DNA of 64,000 nucleotides from Cannabis sativa (taxonomy: Eukaryota; Streptophyta; Magnoliopsida; Rosales; Cannabaceae), in the NCBI RefSeq assembly GCF_029168945.1, contig NC_083602.1, forward strand, positions 26,337,323-26,401,322. The letters run 5' to 3'. Each line of letters begins with the position of its first letter. Position 1 is the stretch's first letter. A program made the translations under genes and the position numbers. The notes below the pieces were generated by a model. It searched no databases. It was not told the origin of the DNA and saw only the letters and a list, made by a program, of their open reading frames with translations. This document shows positions 38,178 to 47,529 of the stretch, piece by piece.

Positions 38178-38873
38178 ATGAGGGTGGATGGAGGGAAGAC
38201 TACTCGTCGAGTCTTGGACAGAGAAAGAAGAACCACTATTAGAAAGTGTGACCCATTCAAGAGCATATTCTTCCCTCGCCTTGGGGACAAGCTCCTAGTT
38301 TATGGCACGGGCAAAGTTATACCCGCTTTACTCAAGGTTTTGAAATCTAACCTACAATATCTTTTTGTTGTGAGTTGGTCATCTCTAGTTGAAGTTGCAA
38401 GTTTGGCAAAAGATACAACTATCTGCATTAATATTGCTGGAAACAATTTCATTATAGCACCTCATAGGAATTTTAACAAAATAAGAAATGTATATGTGGA
38501 CATAAGGATTGGTAGGCAAGAGAAGCTACTTGAAATTGATGACAAAAATAAAATAGTGTTGGTATCTAAAAGGAATTTTGACAGAGGAAAGAGGATCGAA
38601 ATGGGTGTGTCAACCCAGAATTGGTACTCAACTAGCCAACTTGTGATTCTTGGAAATTTTTTCTCAAATCCCTATTTCTTTTCTATTGGTTTGGGGCAAG
38701 AGCACCAACAAAAAGCAATAGATTTTGAAGTATCCCTTTTGAAAAAAAAAAATCTATGGATTTTGGGGGTGTATATCTTGTTATTTTTTGTTTATCCACT
38801 GGAATGGGTTGTTTTCGGGTGTTCGATAGGGACAAGACAAGGTATTTTGGGAAAAAATCATAGCACCATCTGA
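38178..38873 (+). CDS. Unrecognised open frame inside the non-autonomous LTR element
   Basis: A 231-residue frame (from an upstream ATG at 38178) that I cannot match to any family. Its middle portion (FPRLGDKLLVYGTGKVIPALLK, then CINIAGNNFIIAPHR and VYVDIRIGRQEKLLEIDDKN) looks like ordinary protein rather than noise, with mixed hydrophobic and charged residues. The C-terminal ~40 residues are hydrophobic and aromatic. A following stretch in another frame repeats a WFFD(R/K)G(K/R)L-like phrase twice (near 38935 and 39010). It may be cargo from a host gene or a diverged element gene; expression is doubtful. Confidence 0.3.
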   Translation: MRVDGGKTTRRVLDRERRTTIRKCDPFKSIFFPRLGDKLLVYGTGKVIPALLKVLKSNLQYLFVVSWSSLVEVASLAKDTTICINIAGNNFIIAPHRNFNKIRNVYVDIRIGRQEKLLEIDDKNKIVLVSKRNFDRGKRIEMGVSTQNWYSTSQLVILGNFFSNPYFFSIGLGQEHQQKAIDFEVSLLKKKNLWILGVYILLFFVYPLEWVVFGCSIGTRQGILGKNHSTI

Positions 38874-39106
38874 TGGCAAGGCAGTGGCTCTCTCTCAACT
38901 TGTTCTGTACACCAAGAGAGCAAATATCAGCTGGTTTTTTGATCGAGGTAAACTTGTTGAGAAGTGGCGTCTTTCTCATGACTCAAACACCTTGCATTTG
39001 TTGGCTTGGTTCTTTGACAAGGGGCGATTACGGGTTGCACCTACTGATGTTACAAGTTGAACTCTATCACCTTGAGAGGACAAGGTAATTTTTCGACGAC
39101 GGGTAT

Positions 39107-39404
39107 TGATAGGCATTGGGATATTAAATAAAAAGGGCATAAGTGTAATTGTAATAGGAGTATTGTTATTATATATAGGACTCAATAGTGAAGGAAAAAG
39201 GTGTGAAGAATTTGGTTTAGTTTGTAACTTTTAGGAGAGAATTTGGTTTAATTTCCTCTTCACATTCTATTTAGCCGAATAGAAGTAACAATTTAATTTT
39301 AACGTACTTAACTACAATCCTCGTGGGATCGACCTCAATCTTTGTGAGTAATACTTGTTCAAACGATACGTATACTTGCGTGTTGCAAAATATCACAACA
39401 AATA
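39107..39404 (+). repeat. Truncated right LTR joined to an Athila 3' LTR end
   Basis: 39107-39240 copies the start of the LTR at 36755. At about 39240, inside GGAGAGAA, the sequence switches to the Athila LTR end seen at 35500-35652 and finishes ATATCACAACA. The switch point is a deletion or recombination junction between the two elements. Confidence 0.7.
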
Positions 39405-40330
39405 TCTCTCATTATAAACATAAAAATTGAACTATATTTCACATAAAATATAACTTTGTAACCTATTTACATCAAATTTTAATAATGTGATCTAATGTAC
39501 AATTGCAAAACTTAATACAATAATTAATAATTTTATTCAAAATATAAAAAATAATAATTTTATCATTAATTTTATTATGTAAAATAATAATAAAAAAAAG
39601 TATAAATATACTAATAAAATTTTTATATATATATAAAATGTAGTTATCTAACGGTTTTTGTTGATTTAACAAAATATTTTAAAAATAAAAGAATATTTCG
39701 TAAAATTTAAAAGTGTTAATAGAGTTAGTTTTATAAATATTAATTAATTTATATTAATTTAAATATATATAAATATTAATATTATTTATTTTAGATTAAT
39801 TGAACTTATTACAATTTTAGATTACTTTAAATATATATAAATATTAATTTTATTTGTAATATCATTATTTTTAATATAGGGAGTATGTTTAATTTGAAAT
39901 TTTATATTTTATATTTATTTTTTTCAAAATTTTAAAACTTTAAATATTATTTTTCAAGAAAAATATAAAAATTAATAAGCGATCCCCTTTAATTTATAAA
40001 ATTTTAAAAATACACATAACAAAACAAAACTAACAATATAATTAAGTATGCAACCTAGTACTTACTAAAATATACTAGTAAAATAATAAAAATGACATAA
40101 AATTAAGTAAAAAAGGAATATATTTATGGTGAACATTTGCATATTCCAAATTTATATCACTTTCGTCTTTTCTTTTTTTGGCTAACTCAGCTACATTTAA
40201 GCTATTAGCATCTCCATTGCAAATTCTTTAAGGATAGAGGTGTAAATTGATGATTTATTGTTAAAATATAGGTATCTTCTAAATTACTTGCTCCAGTGGC
40301 GTGCCAACATCTAAAAGTTAATTTAAATTT
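39405..40330. other. Gene-free AT-rich interval
   Basis: Very AT-rich, with no open frame of note and no terminal repeats recognised. Confidence 0.5.
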
Positions 40331-40434
40331 GGCTAATTTGGATTTTTGCCTCCTGAACTTTGACATGTACCAAATCATGCCCCCTAAACTTTTAAGGTCG
40401 TTGAAAATACCCCCTTAACCATTGAGATTGTTAA

Positions 40435-41214
40435 TGTTGACCGAGATTTTCGACAACTATTAAAATATGATTATAGTAAAGAGCTGTAAGAAAGTGAGAT
40501 GAGAATTTTTTACGTGGTTGGGGCGTTAATGAGCCTTAGTCCACGAGTCTTTGTTATTAATGGATGTATTTAATACAGATTCCACACTTGAGAGAATGTA
40601 TTTTCTCTTAAATACAGAGAATGTTCTTGGTGAGTATTTTCTCTTCTTGCTCTTATGCAACCCAAGATTCTCGACCCCATTAAATGAACTTTGAGGGGTA
40701 TTTATAGTGTCTTGGTGGGGTAATCCCTAGAATTGTTCTTACACATGTATCTGTAAGTATCCATAAAGGCAGGTATTTCCAATGAATATACCATGGGTGA
40801 TGCATGGTCAAATCCCTAGGTGTTGTAGGGTTTTTATGAGGAATGTCCTTTTTGTCTTGTGATTGACGTGACTTTTCGCAGAGTAGCCGTCGCTAGACTT
40901 TAATGATCATTACTGTAGCGCTGCTGTTTGGGGGTTGTGCCGTCAGACTTTATTGCGTGTTACAGTCTCAACACGCTTCCTCCCATGCGGCATTAAATGC
41001 GACTTGATTGCTCAGGAGAGGCCTGACACATCCCGGAGGGGCTTCATGCTATGCGAGCTTCCGGGAGTACCTTGTATTCCGGGTGCCTCCTCCGGGACCC
41101 ATGCCCATGGCGCTTCCTTGTGGCGTACAAAGACTTATCAAATATTTACAAGTTATCTGATCCACGTGTCCCATTTTGACTGGTCCACGTATTTTGGGCG
41201 AATTCAGGGGCAAC
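40435..41214 (-). repeat. 3' LTR of the Tat element
   Basis: 780 bp, paired with 54170-54956. On the minus strand a CTATAAATACC TATA box lies near 40699-40709, in the U3/R part of the LTR. Confidence 0.95.
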
Positions 41215-41226
41215 ATTTACCCCCCA
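41215..41226 (-). promoter_or_regulatory. Polypurine tract of the Tat element
   Basis: On the minus strand a GGGGGGTAAA purine-rich run directly precedes the 3' LTR. Confidence 0.8.
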
Positions 41227-41647
41227 AGCCTTGTTTACTTGGAAAAAATAAACCAAGGCTTGCTTAAGTGCCTCCGGTCGACTCCTCGTTTCCCTGGCTC
41301 AAGCCTAGAGCGCGTGAGGGCACATTTAATGATGATATTTAATGCAGCGATTCGCTTTTCGCAGGTATGTCTCCGGCCGCCTCCTCGGTTTCCTGATACG
41401 AGCTTGGGGCGCGTGAAAGTGTGTCTAATGATGGCATTAAATGCAGCGATTCGCTTTTTGCAGAGGTCGATTCGTTTCACGCCCTTTGATTGATGCGGCG
41501 CATTAATGGTGTCAGACGGATACTCAAACGTTTCCACCGCCTTTATGGCAGCTTGATCTGATCCGTTGATTTTCGGGAATTCGAATCGTGCATCTCCCCC
41601 ACCGTACGATTGGTAGGTGGTGACGCCTGTTCCTCATGCATTTTTGC

Positions 41648-41656
41648 CTATAAAAG
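41648..41656 (+). promoter_or_regulatory. TATA box of the antisense gene
   Basis: CTATAAAAG lies upstream of a C/T-rich leader (about 41680-41853). The leader ends in a splice donor ACT/GTAAGT at 41854; an acceptor CACAG at 42295 is 8 bp before the ATG at 42304. The box is within the retrotransposon but reads opposite to gag-pol. Confidence 0.55.
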
Positions 41657-42303
41657 CCACCATCTTTCCTTCATTTCGGTTACTTTCCATTCCTTGCCAT
41701 TTTTGCTCGAATTTCCCAGAGAGAAAATTCTTCAAAACAGCACAAACTGTCTTAGCACTTAGACATTTCTTCCACTTTTCCAGTGTTTGCCTTCACCAGT
41801 TCTTCTCATCTCTCACCCGATCACATTCAGGACCCCCAGTTCAACGATTTACTGTAAGTTTCTTGCATCCTTAGATAATAACATGCTTTTACTTGCTTCG
41901 TTCGTTTTTTTGGGTTCGTACTCTGAGATTTCTGGGTGTGCGAGTGTTTAAGCTCTTCAGGTGTTCTGTTTTATGTCTACTGCTTTAGTTGAATGATCGC
42001 CATCATCATGCCTCTGTTATAATGTGCATTTTTGTTGAAGAGAGCCATGTGTTCTTCGTTCGACAGTTGCTTAGGGCATAGAATGGGATCTCTTTTTTTT
42101 TTTTTTACTTTGTAAAACCACTTTCTGCGATTTCACTGCACCCGACACTTGTTCAGGGGATCTTCCCATGTGACACGTGTCCGGAGGGGGCCTCTTTCCA
42201 GCGGTTAGGGGACCCCCACTCCCTTTTTCTTGACTTAGGATTTGGTATGGGACCTAACTGCTGGAACTTTCTTTTTCCCTTTTTGTTTTTCACAGAACAC
42301 AAC

Positions 42304-43350
42304 ATGTCTGCTTCTGGTTCGAAATCTTTGAAGAAAAGTGGGAAAAGCATGGCCACGTTGGAGGAGGTTTCCCTGGGGCCTGTAGCCCAAGAGGGGTACA
42401 AATCCCGAGCGACCGGGTGGGAAGCGGCTGAGCTTCGATCCACCCTTACTTGCCCTCACCAGCTGGAGAATATTATAGAAGTTGCTGGGATCAAACCCTC
42501 CACCTCATGGGCCTATCACCGGCCTCCTCGCGACTCGGAGACGCCTAATCATAACTATGACGGCTTCGGGGCTTGGAGTCAGACTCATTTGATGGCCGGT
42601 GCCATGCTCCCGCTCCAAGATTACTTTGTTAATTTCCTTGTATTTGTCGGCCTTGCGCCATACCAACTCATTCCTCAAGCTTACCGCCTGCTCTCAGGCT
42701 TATTTATTTTTTATACCGCCCGCGGCTGGGGATCTCCCAGCCCGGCGAAAATTTTATATTTTTATGAACTTGTATCTGTCCCCAAGAAAGGGGACAAACT
42801 TAAGGATGGTTTTTATGGGTTCCGGATCCACCCTGCTAACGAGGGGGTGGTTCCGTATAATAGGCAGACTCACGTTAAGGAGTACCGCCATCGCTTTTTC
42901 TTCTCCTCCGGGTTCAGGGCCGTGGACCACCCGGAGCTTCTCACGGAGTGGGTGCGGATCCCACCTTACCAGCGGACGCCTCCTACTCAGACTTTCCTCC
43001 GAAGGGCCCAAGCCTTTGCCTCCTACGACCGCGCCGATCTTGATGTCGGGGGCCTAGTCACCACGGAGAATTGTAGGAAGGCCAAACTTATCATTTCTCA
43101 CCAATCCGTGGAGGACTCCAACCTCTCACGGGTCATCTGCCCCAACGTGAGGGCGCCGGTTGCGGAGAAGGCCTTCCGGGATGAGCTCATTGCCACGGCA
43201 GAGAAAAAATACCAAGATTATCTCTACCGGAAGGCCCAGGAGAAAGCATACTCTCAGGCTCAGCCGCCTGCGGGAGAGGGCTTCGCGTGGGGAGTCCGGT
43301 GGTGCGAAGGAGCCAAGCCATTGCGGGAAGTCCGAGGCAAAATTTTTTGA
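42304..43350 (+). CDS. Antisense gene of the Tat element, N-terminal part ('putative gypsy type transposon' domain)
   Basis: The frame opens at MSASGSKS and runs 348 codons opposite to gag-pol. From about residue 55 it reads HQLENIIEVAGIKPSTSWAY, then a hydrophobic segment LPLQDYFVNFLVFVGLAP, LIPQAYRLLSGLFIFY and FYELVSVPKKGDKLKDGFYGF. This hydrophobic, nuclease-free pattern is that of the domain named 'putative gypsy type transposon' (Transposase_28) found in antisense ORFs of Tat elements such as Retand and Grande. Its function is unknown. A 5'-UTR intron (41854-42295) is inferred. The frame closes at a TGA (43348-43350). Similar-looking sequence continues in another frame to about 43495, so the junction to the next exon is damaged or misread. 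Confidence 0.75.
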   Translation: MSASGSKSLKKSGKSMATLEEVSLGPVAQEGYKSRATGWEAAELRSTLTCPHQLENIIEVAGIKPSTSWAYHRPPRDSETPNHNYDGFGAWSQTHLMAGAMLPLQDYFVNFLVFVGLAPYQLIPQAYRLLSGLFIFYTARGWGSPSPAKILYFYELVSVPKKGDKLKDGFYGFRIHPANEGVVPYNRQTHVKEYRHRFFFSSGFRAVDHPELLTEWVRIPPYQRTPPTQTFLRRAQAFASYDRADLDVGGLVTTENCRKAKLIISHQSVEDSNLSRVICPNVRAPVAEKAFRDELIATAEKKYQDYLYRKAQEKAYSQAQPPAGEGFAWGVRWCEGAKPLREVRGKIF

Positions 43351-43894
43351 CAAGATTCTTCGAAGAGATTGGGGATCGTCCCGCCAGAGGCCCCTTCGTA
43401 TTGAAGATTCTTCCGAGAAGCAAACTTCCCGGCCACGACCTTCGGTCCCCGAACCAAACTCGGGGGCTCCTTGCACAAGACCTCCGGTGCCGGCGGTAAG
43501 TCTCCCTTGATAATTCGTTATGTTCCTTCCGTTGATGAATACACCAGTCGTAGGCCCGTAGGGTTCGACGACCGTCTTCGTAGATTTAGGATGCCATCGA
43601 CCCGGTGGGGGGATCGTTTGAAGGAGTTTTATTTTTCGAACTTAGGAGATTACCTAGGTCGGTCCCGGATGGGCTCCGGCCCTCCAGAACCTATTCCCTT
43701 AGGTCATTCTGCTTACATAACGTCCAGCTGGTTCCGGCCCTCTGACAGTTATCTCGGAGACGACGCTGCCAGCATTAAAGTTCAGGACTTTGCTAGGGCC
43801 GAATTAGGAAGTTCGGGTAGGAGTAGCTTATTTGTTGTATCTTGTATAAGTGGTTCCGCACGGACTTCTAACACTTGCTTATTTTGTGAAACAG

Positions 43895-45427
43895 GTATCT
43901 CCATGGATGCCATCCTGGAACAGCTTGCCGGAGTTCATACTCCCGTGGCTCCTCCGGCCTTTACCTCCTCTCCCCCGGCCCCTTCATTGAAGGTTTCTTC
44001 CACACTCCCCCGACACTATTGACTTAGTGGATGACGAGGAGGTGCTTCCGGGAGAAGGCCAAGGGAAGGGATGGGACTTCTCGGAGGAAGCCGCTGAGGG
44101 TGCGGGAGAGCCTCGAGCCCTTCCGGAGGAAGCAGAGGAGGGCGAGGAGGAGCCCGAGGTGGCTCTGATTCGTAAGCGCAAGGGCAAGATGATTGCCCAG
44201 GATGAGCCGAAGAGGCCTCGGAGAGCCGACACTCCTGCTCATGGTTTGGACGGCGGGGTCTCTCCCATGGAAGAAAATCCTGCTCCTCCCAACATCGTGC
44301 TTACCCCGATTTCGGGGGACGAGGTGAGGCAAGAGCTTCGCATAGCCAAGCATAACTACGCTATGGATGAGTACTCCCGGGGGTACGCCGAAGTGGAAGC
44401 CCTTAGGAGGATTCTGCGGGCTGAGGTTGAGGCGAGCATCAACCACCCGGAATACCAGGATCCGTGGGACCTTAATCTGGACCCTTTATCGGACTGGTTC
44501 CGTCGCTTCCTAGGGCCTACCTTAGCTCCTTTTGCCGCGGAGATGACCAGCGAGTTCGCTTCTCAGCTCACCCGTTACGCGCCTAAGCGGTTTGCCACTT
44601 GTGCTTCCCTGAACTCCATCTTCCAGGTCCAGGACCTCAGCCATTCTCTCACGGTGGTAAGTACTTTGCAATTTTCGCTTTTCCTTTTATTGTTTATATT
44701 TTATTTTTTCCTTTGAGAAATTCCTCCTTCTTATCCTTTCATTACGGTTCAGCTTGCTGCTGAGGCTGGCCGCCTCTCCAAGAACATCATAAACCATGGC
44801 TTCGTTTTGTCCGACTTTGGGGACATGAACGATGTCAGAAAGGTTCTCCAGGACCTCACAGCGGAGAGGCAGATCTACCAGGAGGCTGCCGAGCGCCAGG
44901 AGGCGGCTGCCAAATCCAAGGAAGAGGAGGCCAAACGGAGGGAGGCTCAAGCGGAGGCCATGATCCGGGACGAGGCTCAGCGGAGGGACAGGATGGAGGC
45001 TCAGCACCAGGAGGAACTAAGGGCTCAAACCGAGGTTGCTGAGAAGGCCAGGCGAGACCTCCGGGAGGCCTGGGAGGCTTTGGATAAAATGGTCGCCAAG
45101 GTGAGATCTTTAGAGGAAACTCACCAGGCGGACATAGAGTCCAAGGCCGCTCTAGCTGCGGAGCTGAAGGAGCTGAGGGACTTCAAAGAACAATCCATCA
45201 GGAAGGCCAAGAGGGTCGAGCTCCTCTCTCCCGTTTCCTGCGCCCGGTGTCCGAAGCGCTTCGACGATGGAGTCTACATGGCTTGGTCCAACAACGTTCA
45301 AAATATCAAGCTTACTTTTTATCCCAAACCCGAGGAAATGATTGCCAAATTTCGGGAAAAGAAGAAGAAGCTTGATGCCGCACTTGAGGCACGTACTGGA
45401 CCTCGTCTTCCTCCGCGGGCTGACTGA
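43895..45427 (+). pseudogene. Antisense gene of the Tat element, acidic and coiled-coil C-terminal part
   Basis: An acceptor GAAACAG at 43894 opens GISMDAILEQLAG and a Pro/Ser linker. A one-base slip near 43990-44015 leads into an acidic segment (DDEEVLPGEGQ and long Glu-rich text), then a basic KRKGKM patch, a conserved-looking globular part ending SHSLTV, and a 96-bp intron (44657-44752, GTAAGT...TTCAG, phase kept). The last exon is a long Ala/Glu/Arg coiled coil (about 44800-45200) with a CARCPKRFDD motif near the end and a stop at 45425-45427. Two introns in phase suggest that a spliced antisense mRNA was once made. Gag-pol lies outside this stretch. Confidence 0.65.
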
Positions 45428-45909
45428 GCTGCCGTATTATTGACCCAGATTCCACCCGTTTCTTTTATAACTCTTTTTTTTTTTTTTTGTACATATTTGT
45501 TGCTGCCCTAGAACAATATACATATAGGTAGCAGCCTTTATTTGAAGGGGAGACAATTATATTTTTAAGGCCTGTCCCCGAGCCATTTATATGTATATGA
45601 CCTGCCCTTTGGGCTAGGATATTTTTTTATGCGATCTTTTTTTTTTGTCACACTTATGTTTTTTTAACCTGTCCTTTGGATCAGGATTTTTATACTTATG
45701 CTTTTTATTTTTGTGCATACTTTCTGACCTGCCCTTTGGGTCAGGATATTTTACTTAGTTTGTTTTTCTGTTTGTCCGTGCGGTATACCCTAGTACCCCC
45801 CTGAGTGGCATAGAAACTTTGTTTTTAAGGCACTCAGTTTTATTTAATATAGAGGAGGTATACATTTGGACGGTACAAACCCTTTGAACAAAATCTAAGT
45901 CTTATTTCG
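45428..45909. other. Region between antisense gene and integrase end
   Basis: Contains diverged tandem units built on GACCTGCCCTTTGGGTCAGGAT (split over about 45570-45752, roughly 3 copies). They probably lie in the overlapping 3' regions of both transcription units. A T run occurs at 45474-45488. Confidence 0.6.
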
Positions 45910-47529
45910 CTACTGGTAGTATTTTCTGAGGTGATCGACATTCCAGGCTCTTGGGACGGTGGTTCCGTCCATTCTTTTTAGTTTGTAAGTGCCAGAACCG
46001 ATCTCGTCCTCGATGTCATATGGTCCTTCCCAATTTGGTCCAAGTACCCCCACTCCGGGTTCTTGGGTGGCTGGAAAAACCCTTCTTAGGACCATATCCC
46101 CAATAGCGAATTTTCTGTTTTTAACCTTGGAGTTAAAATACTTGGTCACCTTCTTTTGATAAGCAGCCATCCGTATTTGAGACTCATCCCGTAGTTCTTC
46201 GACTTGATCCAAAGCTTCTTGGAGCAGTGCCTGATTAGTGGCAGGATCGTAAGTCGTCCTCCTGTGGGATGGGAATAATGTTTCTACCGGGACTATTGCT
46301 TCACAACCGTACGCCATTGAGAAGGGCGAGTGGGCGGTTGTGGTTCTGGGGGTCGTCCGGTAGGCCCATAATACCCTTGGCAATTCTTCAGGCCAGTTAT
46401 TTTTAGAGGCCAGCAGCTTCTTTTTCAAGGTGACCTTCAGGATTTTATTGACCGCTTCCGCCTGGCCGTTTGTTTGAGGCCTGGCTACCGCGGAGAAGCT
46501 TTTCAGTACTCCGTGTTGGTTGCAGAAGTCAGTAAATTCCTCACAATCGAATTGTTTTCCATTGTCTGAGACTATTTTGTGAGGCAAGCCGTATCGACAC
46601 ACTATGTTTTTGATAACAAAGTCCAATGCCTTCTTAGCAGTTATTGTCTTCACAGGCTCAGCCTCTGTCCATTTGGTGAAGTAGTCTACTGCTACTATTG
46701 CATACTTTACCCCTCCTTTTCCCGCAGGTAGAGACCCGATGAGATCTATTCCCCAGCCTCTCGGTATGTTCGCGTACCTTTGGCACGAGTCACACTTTTG
46801 GACATAGTCTATACAATCTTTTTTCATTGTTGGCCAGAAGTACCCTTGTCTCAATATTTTCTTTGAGAGTCTGGGTCCTCCTGTATGATCTCCACAGAAC
46901 CCTTCATGGACCTCTAGCATGATTTGTCTAGCTTCAGGGTCCGATACACACCTCAGATAAGGCATGCTGAGTCCTCTCCGGTAGAGAATTTGGTCCATCA
47001 TTACATAACGATGAGCCTGATACTGAATCTTTCGAGACAGTGCCCTCTCTTGGGGCAACTCACCTGTGGTTATGTATTTTATGATGGGGACCATCCAGCT
47101 GGGTTCTTGCCCAACCGTTAGTGTGGTCTCTTTTATTTTGATGCTTGGCTCTGCCAAGCGTTCCACTGGTACTACCCCCAGCTCTTCGATTTCACTGTCC
47201 GAGGCTAACTTAGCCAGACAGTCCGCATGAGCGTTCTTCTCTCAGGGGATTCTTTCTATTTTATAGTCCGTGAACTCGTGGAGCAGTTCTCAGACTATTG
47301 TTACGTACGCGGCCATTCGCTCGCCGCGAGTTTGGTACTCTCCGGATACCTGGTTTACGACCAGTTGAGAGTCACTGTAAACTTCCACTCTTTTGGCTCC
47401 TACAGCTTTTGCCAATTTCAGCCCCGCTATCAGGGCTTCATATTCGGCCTCATTGTTTGAAGCTGTGAAGTTGAATCGGAGTGCTGCCTGGAGCCGCAAT
47501 CCAGTAGGTGATATCATAGCCACTCCGGC
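45910..47529 (-). pseudogene. Tat RNase H end and integrase
   Basis: On the minus strand, from the solo-LTR junction: VAMISPTGLRLQAALRF, ASNNEAEYEALIAGLKLA and VEVYSDSQLVVNQV (end of the RNase H). Two stops follow near 47290 and 47240. The integrase then runs from about 47166: H...H zinc domain with CDSCQRYAN, GIDLIGSLPAG, VSDNGKQFD and GQAEAVNK giving D, D, E, and a C-terminal VLRRVFPATQEPGVGVLGPNWEGPY segment typical of Tat. No chromodomain. The final 418 codons are open, but upstream stops prevent synthesis as one polyprotein. Confidence 0.9.

Larger units (their letters stand above)
36755..39240 (+). mobile_element. Non-autonomous LTR retrotransposon nested in the Athila remnant
   Basis: A 252-bp left LTR, a primer-site-like sequence, about 2.1 kb of internal DNA and a truncated right LTR (39107-about 39240). 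The internal part opens with a short gag-like start, MGPEKDTSMELLSERMEAF. It holds several open frames without recognisable pol motifs and finishes with a phrase (CACCTTGAGAGGACAAGGTAA) like those found before gypsy 3' LTRs. The right LTR breaks into Athila LTR sequence, so the right side was rearranged and no target duplication can be read. Confidence 0.65.

Noticed and set aside
40935..41267. 110-residue plus-strand frame, repeated at 54649-54987
   Set aside because: Part of the Tat LTR, and its repetition is the LTR pair.
42153..43510. Several overlapping minus- and plus-strand frames around the antisense gene
   Set aside because: GC-rich coding DNA leaves many frames open. Only the 42304-43350 frame has family motifs.
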